From DAOTVD01 sp034437075 (GTDB taxonomy: Bacteria; Chloroflexota; Anaerolineae; Aggregatilineales; J027): a stretch of 5,334 nt of DNA. Every line of letters starts with the position of its first letter. Positions within the stretch are counted from its first letter, which is position 1. The notes below the pieces were generated by a model. It was not told the origin of the DNA and made no database searches. It saw only the letters and a program-made list of their open reading frames with translations. Shown here piece after piece: positions 1-5,334 of the stretch. The stretch is from the NCBI GenBank assembly GCA_034437075.1, contig DAOTVD010000137.1, positions 1 to 5,334 on the forward strand. The letters are read 5' to 3'. The position numbers and the translations under genes were made by a program.

Positions 1-134
1 ATATGGACATCGAAGGCGCTATCGACGCGGGCGCGCAGGGCGTATGGTTTAACCCGCATTGCCGCGAAAACTGGACGATTGTCATCCCTTCGGGCGAAAT
101 CCGCGCGTTGGCCGAACTGTTGGATTTACTATGA
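1..134 (+). CDS. HAD-superfamily hydrolase, C-terminal fragment (YjjG/YfnB-like nucleotidase)
   Basis: Only the last 43 complete codons are present; the reading frame enters at base 3 and ends at TGA 132-134. The peptide runs through DIEGAIDAGAQGVWFNP and ends with an EIRALAELLDLL-type helix. In HAD phosphatases of the YjjG/YfnB group (nucleoside 5'-monophosphatases acting on non-canonical pyrimidines) the conserved fourth motif is followed by exactly this pattern: a 'GA-x-x-AG' turn, an aromatic 'W-x-N-P' strand, then 'P-x-x-E-I-x-x-L-x-E-L' at the C-terminus. The catalytic Asp motifs lie outside the window, so activity and substrate cannot be judged. The ATG at 3-5 is internal to the gene, not a credible start. 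The stop overlaps the start of the next gene (ATGA), so the two are probably co-transcribed. HAD membership is fairly secure; the YjjG-type assignment is an inference from a short tail. Confidence 0.75.
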   Translation, partial: MDIEGAIDAGAQGVWFNPHCRENWTIVIPSGEIRALAELLDLL

Positions 135-604
135 GCTTACGCGCGCGCCAAGGGGCGGCGGCTATCCTATTGGGCGTTTCGGTTCTGCTGGGTGTGTACG
201 TGGCCATCCCCGGCGATGGGGCTTTCGTGCTCGCTGATGACCCAGATTCTGGCGCGGGGGCGCTGGTGGCCCTCATCGACTTCCTGAATGGCATCGAGAT
301 CGTGCACATCCTCAGCCATATGATTGTGTTCGGCGGTGCGGCGCTCTTGCTGGGGCCGTGGGGCCGCCCCGGCGACCGGGGCAGCGCGCGCCTGGCCTGG
401 CGCTATGTCATCATCGGCACGCTATTGATGGAAGGCGGGCAAGTCATCGTGGGCTACTCGGACGACTATTGGCAAGATTTGGTCGTTGGCGTGGCCTTCG
501 ATTTGCTCGTGAATGGCCTCTCGGCGGCCTTGGGCGTGTGGCTGGCCGCGCGCTATGCCGCACCCCTCACCCGGCGGTTGAGTCCCTCCGACAGCGGCGC
601 TTAG
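131..604 (+). CDS. VanZ-like small integral membrane protein
   Basis: A 157-residue protein starting at ATG 131, which overlaps the stop of the HAD gene as ATGA; this suggests translational coupling, and there is no strong Shine-Dalgarno sequence. A TTG further upstream at 59 would lie wholly inside the HAD gene and adds residues without membrane character, so I rejected it. Four hydrophobic segments are visible: about 9-26, 56-75, 91-109 and 116-139, joined by short loops. The pattern His59/His62 in helix 2, Glu101-x-x-Gln104 in helix 3, and Asp124 with Asn128 followed by a Gly/Ala-rich run in helix 4 matches the VanZ-like family, in which H, E-x-x-Q and D-x-x-x-N are the recurrent polar positions. 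VanZ itself gives low-level teicoplanin resistance, but most family members have no known role, so no resistance function should be read from this. The loop after helix 1 is acidic (DDPDSG). The family call is by pattern only; a generic four-helix membrane protein is the alternative. Confidence 0.65.
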   Translation: MSLRARQGAAAILLGVSVLLGVYVAIPGDGAFVLADDPDSGAGALVALIDFLNGIEIVHILSHMIVFGGAALLLGPWGRPGDRGSARLAWRYVIIGTLLMEGGQVIVGYSDDYWQDLVVGVAFDLLVNGLSAALGVWLAARYAAPLTRRLSPSDSGA

Positions 605-611
605 TGCGCTA

Positions 612-1361
612 TTATCGCGCATCGGCAATGGCGATGAGGGTCTCTAAAAAGGCTGTGATGTCGTCTGCGGGCAATTCAAAGGCGGGCGTTTCGGGCGCGT
701 TTTCTTCAGTCTCGTTTTCTTCATCTTCGGGCAATGCAGGCACGTAGCGCAGGCTAATCAGGCTGCGGGCATTGTGATAGATGCCCAGATAACCGCCGGG
801 CGTGCGCGCTACGTCGATAGGCTCGCCGCTGATGCGTTCGCGCTCGAAACGCGCGCCCAGCAGTTCCCACTCGCGCAAGCGCTCCGAGAGGCGCACCTCG
901 GCGGCGGTTTCGGTCGCAAACGTATCGATGCTGATGTAGATGAGTTGGTCGTCGTCGCCTTCGTAGGTCAGGGTAATGTGCCCGGTGTTGGTCTGGTTTT
1001 CGGGCGTCAGTTCCAGCCAATCGTCATCTTGCTCATAGCTGCCGATTTCCAGGGGAAAGCGCTCGGCCCAATCGCGCGCGGTGGCCTTGGGGCTGGGGCC
1101 GCACGCCGCCAAGAAGATGAGCAGCGCGAGCAAAGCATAGCGATAGACACGAGGCCGCCTGGTTATTCTGGCTTTACCCCCCTCGCTTGAAAATAGACGA
1201 AGCTGAGGCTCAACAAGGGGCTTAAGCCGCTTGTTAATGATTTCGGGGGCATTTTTCGTAGGGGCGAGGCTTGCCTCGCCCAACCTGCATTCATTTTCGG
1301 GCGAAGCGGGCCGAGCCCCAGATTGAACGTTTATATTTCTATTCTCACGCCAGCGCATCAT
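612..1361 (-). CDS. Small lipoprotein of unknown function; start codon uncertain
   Basis: The open frame from ATG 1361 to TAA 614-612 gives 249 residues. A clear lipoprotein signal sits deep inside it: basic residues (RRPRVYR, 69-74), a hydrophobic core (ALLALLIF, 76-83) and the lipobox LAAC with Cys87 (codon 1103-1101). A signal should begin about 20 residues before the Cys, so the 65 residues encoded by 1361-1167 are probably not part of the protein. They are low in coding character and cover two palindromes. The best fitting start is the ATA codon at 1166-1164, which gives 184 residues with Cys at 22 and has a strong GA/G-rich binding site upstream; in-frame TTG 1283 and 1133 fit worse. 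The mature part is about 163 residues, with alternating beta-like and helical stretches (ITLTYEGDDDQLIYISIDTF, then a helix 151-170), an acidic Glu/Pro/Thr linker at 211-233 and a short C-terminal helix. I recognise no domain. It follows livF directly, so it may ride on the liv transcript, but it is much too small to be the LivK binding protein. Confidence 0.75.
   Translation of the reverse strand: MMRWRENRNINVQSGARPASPENECRLGEASLAPTKNAPEIINKRLKPLVEPQLRLFSSEGGKARITRRPRVYRYALLALLIFLAACGPSPKATARDWAERFPLEIGSYEQDDDWLELTPENQTNTGHITLTYEGDDDQLIYISIDTFATETAAEVRLSERLREWELLGARFERERISGEPIDVARTPGGYLGIYHNARSLISLRYVPALPEDEENETEENAPETPAFELPADDITAFLETLIAIADAR
1164..1184 (-). promoter_or_regulatory. Candidate ribosome binding site facing an ATA start codon
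   Basis: Read on the - strand, GAGGGGGG (1184-1177) is followed after 10 bases by ATA (1166-1164). The ATA is in frame with the lipoprotein and would place the first residue 21 positions before the lipobox Cys, with TRRPRVYR as a basic n-region. No ATG, GTG or TTG gives an equally sensible signal peptide. AUA initiation is rare but known in bacteria. A sequencing error, or a true start at 1361 with a long extension, would be the alternatives. Confidence 0.4.
1262..1281. repeat. Perfect short palindrome, REP-like
   Basis: GGGCGAGGC, two bases TT, then GCCTCGCCC: arms of 9 bp with no mismatch, preceded on the + strand by GTAG. In either direction it is not followed by a run of T, so it does not look like a standard rho-independent terminator. 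Palindromes of this GGGGCGAGGC/GCCTCGCCC kind are, as I recall, scattered between genes in several Chloroflexota and cyanobacterial-type genomes; a repeat count in this genome would decide. It lies between the livF stop and the lipoprotein signal sequence, which supports that stretch being intergenic. Confidence 0.6.
1299..1318. repeat. Imperfect GC-rich inverted repeat next to the palindrome
   Basis: GGGCGAAGC, two bases, then GCCGAGCCC with a two-base mismatch and one wobble pair in the stem. It begins after CATTTTCG on the + strand, much as the palindrome at 1262 is preceded by CATTTTTCGTAG, so the two may be diverged copies of one unit spaced 37 bases apart. No T-run follows it on either strand. 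Confidence 0.4.
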
Positions 1362-2074
1362 GTTAATGCCCCCCCCAGGTAGGCTTCGCGGGTGGCGGGG
1401 TCGCGCAAGATATTCTGGGCGGTGTCGGCCATAATGATGCGCCCAGTCTGCAAAACATACCCGCGCGCCGCGACCCCCAGCGCCATTTGCGCGTTTTGCT
1501 CCACCAGCAAAATCGTCACGCCTTCTTCATTCAGATATTCCACAATGCGGAAGATGTCGCGCACCAGCAAGGGCGCCAGGCCCATGCTGGGTTCATCCAG
1601 CAGCAGCACGCGCGGACGAGCCATCAGCGCGCGCCCGATGGCCAGCATTTGTTGCTCGCCGCCGCTGAGCGTGCCCCCGGCTTGTTTTTCGCGCTCTTTC
1701 AGGCGCGGGAAGGTCGCGAAGACGAATTCTAAATCTTGGCTGATGCCGTGCGGATCGTTGCGCGTGAAAGCGCCCATCTCCAGGTTATCGCGCACGCTCA
1801 GCTTTTTGAAGATTTTGCGCCCCTCTGGCGATTGGCTGATGCCGCGCGCGACGATCTCATGCGGCGAGAGATGCGTGATGTTTTCGCCGCGCAGCAGCAC
1901 GCGCCCCTCGGCGGCGGGGGTGATGCCGCAGATGGTGTTCAGGGTGGTGGTTTTGCCCGCGCCGTTGCTGCCGATCAGCGTGACGACTTCGCCCTCGTCC
2001 ACCTCCAAACTGATGCCCTTTAGAGCATGGATTTTGCCGTAATAGGTATGAATGTCTTGCACTTCAAGCAGCAT
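1358..2074 (-). CDS. livF: Branched-chain amino acid ABC transporter ATP-binding protein LivF
   Basis: A 238-residue cytoplasmic ATPase of the HAAT importer family, the usual LivF length. Motifs in order: Walker A GSNGAGKTT (35-43, Lys41), Q-loop Gln81 in SQSPEGRKIF, ABC signature LSGGEQQ (136-142), Walker B LLLDEP (157-162, catalytic Glu161), D-loop SMGLAP (163-168), and the switch position in LLVEQN, where Gln193 replaces the His of most ABC ATPases. That Gln is normal for LivF. The C-terminal AYLGG motif is also typical. It pairs with LivG to drive uptake through LivH/LivM; the substrate is probably leucine, isoleucine or valine, although members of this family also carry other amino acids, amides or urea. 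ATG 2074 overlaps the livG stop by 11 bases and has AGGA 8 bases upstream, inside livG. A run of eight G lies in the last codons, and the stop shares bases with ATG 1361. Confidence 0.96.
   Translation of the reverse strand: MLLEVQDIHTYYGKIHALKGISLEVDEGEVVTLIGSNGAGKTTTLNTICGITPAAEGRVLLRGENITHLSPHEIVARGISQSPEGRKIFKKLSVRDNLEMGAFTRNDPHGISQDLEFVFATFPRLKEREKQAGGTLSGGEQQMLAIGRALMARPRVLLLDEPSMGLAPLLVRDIFRIVEYLNEEGVTILLVEQNAQMALGVAARGYVLQTGRIIMADTAQNILRDPATREAYLGGALT
1369..1376. repeat. Homopolymer of eight C (+) / eight G (-) in the last codons of livF
   Basis: The run covers Leu-Gly-Gly-Ala near the LivF C-terminus (residues 233-236). Adding one base would carry the livF frame into the frame of ATG 1361 and on to the lipoprotein; losing one would end LivF after about one changed residue. 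Such runs are prone to slippage and to sequencing error. Confidence 0.85.
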
Positions 2075-2915
2075 CGTGTTCGTCCTGGGACGCTTCGTCC
2101 GCTAATTCGTCGTCTGCGTTATCCTCGTTATCGTCATTATCATCCAGCGTGGTGCCCAGGTACGCTTCGATCACGCGCGGATCGTTGCGCACTTCGTCCG
2201 GCGTGCCATGCGCGATGACCTGCCCGTAATCCAACACGGTTACCTGGTCGCTGACGTTCATCACCAGGCCCATATCATGCTCGATGAGGAAGATGGTCAC
2301 GCCCAGTTCATCGCGCAGGCCGCGAATAAAGGCGATCATCTCGCCGGTTTCTTGCGGATTCATCCCGGCGGTGGGTTCGTCCAGCAGCAGCAAGGCGGGG
2401 TCGCTGGCCAGCGCGCGCGCGATTTCTAAGCGGCGCTGCATGCCGTAGGGCAAATTCGTGGCCAGGTAATCGCCATAGCCCGCCAGGCCGACGAACTCTA
2501 GCAGGCGATAGGCTTTGGCCAGGTTCTGGTCGCTCTCTTGGCGAAAGGCGCGATGACGCACCACGGCTCCTAGCCAGCCCTGCGAGATGCGCGTATGCAT
2601 GCCCACCAGAATATTCTCCAGGGCCGTCATACCGTCGAACAGGTGGATATTCTGGTAGGTGCGCGCGATGCCCATCGCGGTGACTTCGTCCGGGCGCAGG
2701 CCGCGAATACTGCGCCCATAGAACCGGATTTCGCCCTCGTCGGGGGTGTAAAAACCCGTGACGCAATTAAAAAACGTGGTCTTGCCCGCGCCGTTGGGGC
2801 CGATCAGGCTCGCGATTTGGCGTTCGGGGATTTGCATGCTGGCTTCGTTGACCGCCACCAGCCCGCCGAAGCGTTTGACGATCTGGTCAACGTGCAGGGT
2901 TAAGTCTTGGCTCAT
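2064..2915 (-). CDS. livG: Branched-chain amino acid ABC transporter ATP-binding protein LivG with acidic tail
   Basis: A 283-residue cytoplasmic ATPase, the partner of LivF. Motifs: Walker A GPNGAGKTT (39-47, Lys45), Q-loop Gln88 in TYQNIHLF, the LivG-type signature LPYGMQRRLEIARAL (155-169) in place of LSGGQ, Walker B LLLLDEP (175-181, Glu180), AGMNP D-loop and switch His213 in IEHDM. The segment between Q-loop and signature (about 104-150) is the longer LivG-type insertion. The usual protein ends at a motif like AYLGT (251-255), which here is at its expected place; another 28-29 residues follow, very rich in Asp, Glu and Asn with no Lys or Arg (256-283). E. coli LivG, about 255 residues, lacks this. 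The start ATG 2915 shares one base with the livM stop (TGATG), with GAAGG about 10 bases upstream inside livM. The tail codons also supply the ribosome binding site of livF. Confidence 0.95.
   Translation of the reverse strand: MSQDLTLHVDQIVKRFGGLVAVNEASMQIPERQIASLIGPNGAGKTTFFNCVTGFYTPDEGEIRFYGRSIRGLRPDEVTAMGIARTYQNIHLFDGMTALENILVGMHTRISQGWLGAVVRHRAFRQESDQNLAKAYRLLEFVGLAGYGDYLATNLPYGMQRRLEIARALASDPALLLLDEPTAGMNPQETGEMIAFIRGLRDELGVTIFLIEHDMGLVMNVSDQVTVLDYGQVIAHGTPDEVRNDPRVIEAYLGTTLDDNDDNEDNADDELADEASQDEHDAA
2118..2144 (-). repeat. Three imperfect 9-bp tandem units in the LivG acidic tail
   Basis: On the + strand the units are GTTATCCTC, GTTATCGTC and ATTATCATC. Read on the - strand they encode Asp-Asp-Asn, Asp-Asp-Asn and Glu-Asp-Asn (residues 258-266 of LivG). 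The period is a multiple of three, so gain or loss of a unit would keep the frame. Confidence 0.65.
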
Positions 2916-5317
2916 CAGATGATACCTTCGTTTGTGTCGCCTTCGGCTTCGGCCAGGGCGCGTGCGCGGTCTTCTAGGGCGGGCGGCGGGGCGGGCATCA
3001 GGCCACGCGGCAGCGTCACCATGGTGACGATCAGCAACAAGCCAAAGGCCATAATGCGATAATCGTTAATCGGGCGCAGCAGTTCGGGCAAACCCACCAA
3101 GGCAATTGCGCCCAGGATGACCCCCGGCACGCTGCCCATACCGCCGATGATGACCACCGAGATAATATTGATGCTCACTTGCAGTTCAAAATCTTCGGGG
3201 TAGACCGAATTTTGACGGCTGCCGAACAGCAGCCCCGCCAAGCCGCCAAAGCTGCTGCCGATGGTGAACGCCAGCAATTTGACGTTCACGAGGTTGATAC
3301 CCATGGCTTGGGCGATGTCTTCGTCGCTTTTCATGGCTAGCCAGGCGCGCCCCACGCGCGAATTGCGCAAGTTCAGCGAGGCCAGCATAATCAGCGCCGC
3401 GCCCGCGATGCCGATATACAGCATGGTTAGGTTCGTGACCGCCGCGCCCGCGTCCGGCGGCAAGGGTTTGGGGAAGTTGATGGCGCCCGCCGGGCCGCCC
3501 GTGATCGATTCCAGGTTGCGCAGGGCCAAGCCCGAAATCTCGCCAAAGCCCAGCGTCACAATCGCCAGGTAATCCCCGCGCAGGCGCAAAACCGGCACGC
3601 CCAGCGCATAGCCAATGACCGCCGCCGCCAGCCAGGCAATCGGCAAGGCCACCAAAAACGACGAGACTTGCCCGCCGGGGAAAAACGCAGCATTGTCCAA
3701 AAAGCTATACACGGCCAGGGCGACCGCCACGGCGAAAACCACCAGCAGGGCCGTCGTGCCGATGCTGGGTTGCGCGCCCCACACCTTCGATTGCGCCCGG
3801 ATGCGCGGGTTATCGGGCGGGGGACCGCCGCCGCCACGTCTGCGCCAGGCATTCACCAGCGCGAAGATCACCACCGGCACGATAATGAAGCTGGTCAGCA
3901 TCAGCCAGCCCATGTCATTCAGATGCACGGGGCTGACTTGGTTGCGGTTATTTTCTAGCGCGATGAAGGCGAAGGCATACGCGCCTACGGCATAAAACGC
4001 TACATAGCCCAGGTCGAGCAAGCCCGCCATGCCGATCACGATATTCAGGCCCAGGCCCAGCATAATCGTCAGCGTGACGCGGCCCATGATAAAGGTCTGG
4101 TACTGGTTCATGAACAGCGGCGCCAGCAAAATGACCGCCAGCGAGATATGCGTCACAAACGTAAATTGCCAACGTCCGGCGTCTTGGGCGCCGCGCCAGG
4201 CGATATACAGCAGCAAGGCCGCGATGAGCACATACATGGCCAGCGTGACTTCCGTCGCGGTCAGGCCGAACAGGTCGAAACTGGGCGAAATGAACACAAT
4301 GTCATTAGACCAGATGCGCCACGCGCCCAGCAAAAACAGCACCGCCGACACCCCGCCCAAGATGAGCAGCCGCACGGGCAAGGCCACGGGCGTTTTGCTA
4401 AAGCGCACTTGCCGCGCGGCGATTACGGCGGTGATGATGACCAAGAAATTCAGCCCGAGTTGAATCGTCACCGCGTCGATGAGCGAGTCCGTTTGGATGT
4501 TCAGCAAGTCGGTCAGGTTGATGATCTGTACGCTGTCATCGGTTTCTAGCGCCAGGCTCTCGAAAATGCCGCCGCTCAGGCTATGCGGCACGGTCAGCCA
4601 GAAGATAAAGAAGATGACCAGCGGCAAACACAACACCGCCCAATGCAGTACATCGCGCAAGAGCCCGCGCCGCGAGCTATCCGCCGCGCCGATGACCCGC
4701 GCGTGTAGTTCCGACCAATCGGTGCGGCGCAGCACCACGCGCGCGGCGCCGCCCGCCAACCCCGCCACGCCCAAGAGCACGACCAAGCCGCCAAAACCGC
4801 CGAGTTCTAGCCCTAGCAGACTCACCAGCGCGATAGCGTCATTCCCCACGCGCAAGGGCACGGGATTGGTGCGCAGTTCCGCGCCGGGCAGGTACTCTTG
4901 CGTGATCGGGTCAACGGGCGGGTTGGCGTCCAGGTCATCCAACGGCACGCCCGAGAGGATGTGCATGGGATAGGTGTTCATTTTGTCGAAATACAGTTCG
5001 GGCACGTCTATGCCGCCCGCGTGCCAGGCGTTAATCTGCGCCAAAAAGAGCAACAACACCGCGCCACCCACCAGCCCGCCCAGGGCCGCTGTGCTGAAGA
5101 CACGCGGCAGCGCTTCGCCTTCGCGGCTGCGAGCGCTCAGCCAGCCGACCACGCCCGCCACCAGCAGATAGAGCGGCACGGCCAGCGCGGCGAGTTCTTC
5201 GCTATCATCCGAAGGAATGCCGATGAGCGTCAGAAATATGAGAAAAATGCCCAGTCCGGCGCCGTTGGTCAGGCCCGGCCCCAAAAAGGCCAGGCGCTCG
5301 GTAAGATTCGTGAGCAT
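2915..5317 (-). CDS. livM: Branched-chain amino acid ABC transporter permease LivM, enlarged
   Basis: An 800-residue membrane protein; family members are usually about 300-430. The LivM core starts near residue 386 and is unmistakable: LGLGLNIVIGMAGLLDLGY (420-438), FYAVGAYAFAF (441-451), VLRLRGDYLAIVTLGFGEI (576-594), SITGGPAGAINFPKP (604-618), the cytoplasmic coupling loop NSRVGRAWLAMKSDEDIAQAMG (652-673) with KLLAF after it, IIGGMGSVPGVILGA (723-737) and LPRGLMP (769-775). Residues 1-385 form an extra region with about nine hydrophobic segments (near 20-36, 43-60, 74-93, 160-192, 222-242, 286-301, 315-332, 356-374, then 388-402 joining the core) and large acidic loops at 94-157 and 243-285. 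Basic loops at 61-72, 193-222 and 301-316 fit the positive-inside rule. A second insertion, 456-555, brings two more helices and a GGGGPPP loop. The start ATG 5317 has AAGGTG 7 bases upstream. It forms the importer channel with LivH, which is not seen here. The role of the extra regions is unknown. Confidence 0.93.
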   Translation of the reverse strand: MLTNLTERLAFLGPGLTNGAGLGIFLIFLTLIGIPSDDSEELAALAVPLYLLVAGVVGWLSARSREGEALPRVFSTAALGGLVGGAVLLLFLAQINAWHAGGIDVPELYFDKMNTYPMHILSGVPLDDLDANPPVDPITQEYLPGAELRTNPVPLRVGNDAIALVSLLGLELGGFGGLVVLLGVAGLAGGAARVVLRRTDWSELHARVIGAADSSRRGLLRDVLHWAVLCLPLVIFFIFWLTVPHSLSGGIFESLALETDDSVQIINLTDLLNIQTDSLIDAVTIQLGLNFLVIITAVIAARQVRFSKTPVALPVRLLILGGVSAVLFLLGAWRIWSNDIVFISPSFDLFGLTATEVTLAMYVLIAALLLYIAWRGAQDAGRWQFTFVTHISLAVILLAPLFMNQYQTFIMGRVTLTIMLGLGLNIVIGMAGLLDLGYVAFYAVGAYAFAFIALENNRNQVSPVHLNDMGWLMLTSFIIVPVVIFALVNAWRRRGGGGPPPDNPRIRAQSKVWGAQPSIGTTALLVVFAVAVALAVYSFLDNAAFFPGGQVSSFLVALPIAWLAAAVIGYALGVPVLRLRGDYLAIVTLGFGEISGLALRNLESITGGPAGAINFPKPLPPDAGAAVTNLTMLYIGIAGAALIMLASLNLRNSRVGRAWLAMKSDEDIAQAMGINLVNVKLLAFTIGSSFGGLAGLLFGSRQNSVYPEDFELQVSINIISVVIIGGMGSVPGVILGAIALVGLPELLRPINDYRIMAFGLLLIVTMVTLPRGLMPAPPPALEDRARALAEAEGDTNEGII

Positions 5318-5324
5318 AGGGTTA

Positions 5325-5331
5325 CACCTTT
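5325..5331 (-). promoter_or_regulatory. Ribosome binding site of livM
   Basis: On the - strand AAAGGTG lies 7 bases before ATG 5317-5315, a good match to the AAGGAG core. This supports the long 800-residue reading over any start nearer the LivM core. TAA at 5324-5322 could be the stop of an upstream gene, but only 17 bases are visible. Confidence 0.6.
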
Positions 5332-5334
5332 TTC

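Larger units (their letters stand above)
1167..1357. other. Probable intergenic stretch between livF and the lipoprotein gene
   Basis: These 191 bases remain open in the lipoprotein frame, but the encoded peptide has no signal, membrane or domain character. They hold both inverted repeats (1262-1281, 1299-1318), an AT-rich patch at 1329-1345 that could seed transcription of the lipoprotein gene, and the G-rich ribosome binding site at the lower end. I could not find a convincing -35/-10 pair, so a separate promoter is only a possibility. Confidence 0.45.

Noticed and set aside
59..130. TTG 59 as an upstream start for the VanZ-like gene
   Set aside because: The added residues lie wholly within the HAD coding sequence, and the ATGA overlap at 131 gives a natural start just before the first helix.
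590..630. Possible terminator between the converging genes
   Set aside because: Only 7 bases separate the stops; the best stem (TGCGC/GCGCA around 605-621) is 5 bp with no T-run.
1325..1366. Promoter for the lipoprotein gene in the AT-rich patch
   Set aside because: A TATAAA-like -10 can be seen on the - strand, but no -35 at proper spacing.
1494..1499. Gln in place of the switch His in LivF
   Set aside because: The VEQN form is normal for LivF proteins and is not a defect.
1392..2042. Long open frame on the + strand opposite livF
   Set aside because: It mirrors a GC-rich gene with certain motifs on the other strand; the peptide is Ser/Arg/Pro-rich with no recognisable domain or start signal.
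4029..4973. Several + strand open frames opposite livM
   Set aside because: They are antisense shadows of a membrane protein gene, low in complexity and without ribosome binding sites.
4163..5317. LivH-LivM fusion
   Set aside because: The N-terminal region lacks the LivH motifs around the G-x-x-NFAHG type signature, so it is not a fused LivH.

Overview
This GC-rich window (roughly 60% G+C by eye) is a compact bacterial chromosomal segment. It has two genes on the + strand at the left edge and a four-gene block on the - strand that fills the rest. The ABC genes have full canonical motifs. The lipoprotein with a Leu-Ala-Ala-Cys lipobox, the palindrome of the GGGGCGAGGC/GCCTCGCCC type and the oversized LivM together suggest a Chloroflexota (Anaerolineae-like) bacterium. 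That assignment is an inference, because no rRNA or marker gene is present.

Left edge, + strand (1-604): the 3' end of a HAD-superfamily phosphatase resembling the YjjG/YfnB nucleotidase group. It overlaps by an ATGA junction a small four-helix membrane protein of VanZ-like design. This pair converges on the - strand block with only 7 bases between the two stop codons.

Right, - strand (612-5317, read from right to left): livM, livG and livF of a high-affinity branched-chain amino acid (HAAT-type) ABC importer, then a small lipoprotein of unknown function. The junctions are tight: livM/livG is TGATG (1 base shared), livG/livF overlaps by 11 bases, and livF meets the open frame of the lipoprotein at ATGA. 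LivM supplies one transmembrane half of the importer, and LivG and LivF are its two ATPases. The partner permease LivH and the binding protein LivK are not in the window; they may lie beyond position 5334 or elsewhere.

The most unusual points are: (i) LivM is 800 residues, about twice the usual size, with an N-terminal membrane region of about 385 residues and a second insertion of about 100 residues inside the conserved permease core; (ii) LivG ends in a strongly acidic tail of 29 residues built partly on a 9-bp tandem repeat; (iii) the lipoprotein has no ordinary start codon near its signal peptide, but a good ribosome binding site faces an ATA codon, and the DNA upstream holds two palindromes that look intergenic. 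I saw no tRNA, rRNA, CRISPR array, insertion sequence or clear rho-independent terminator.
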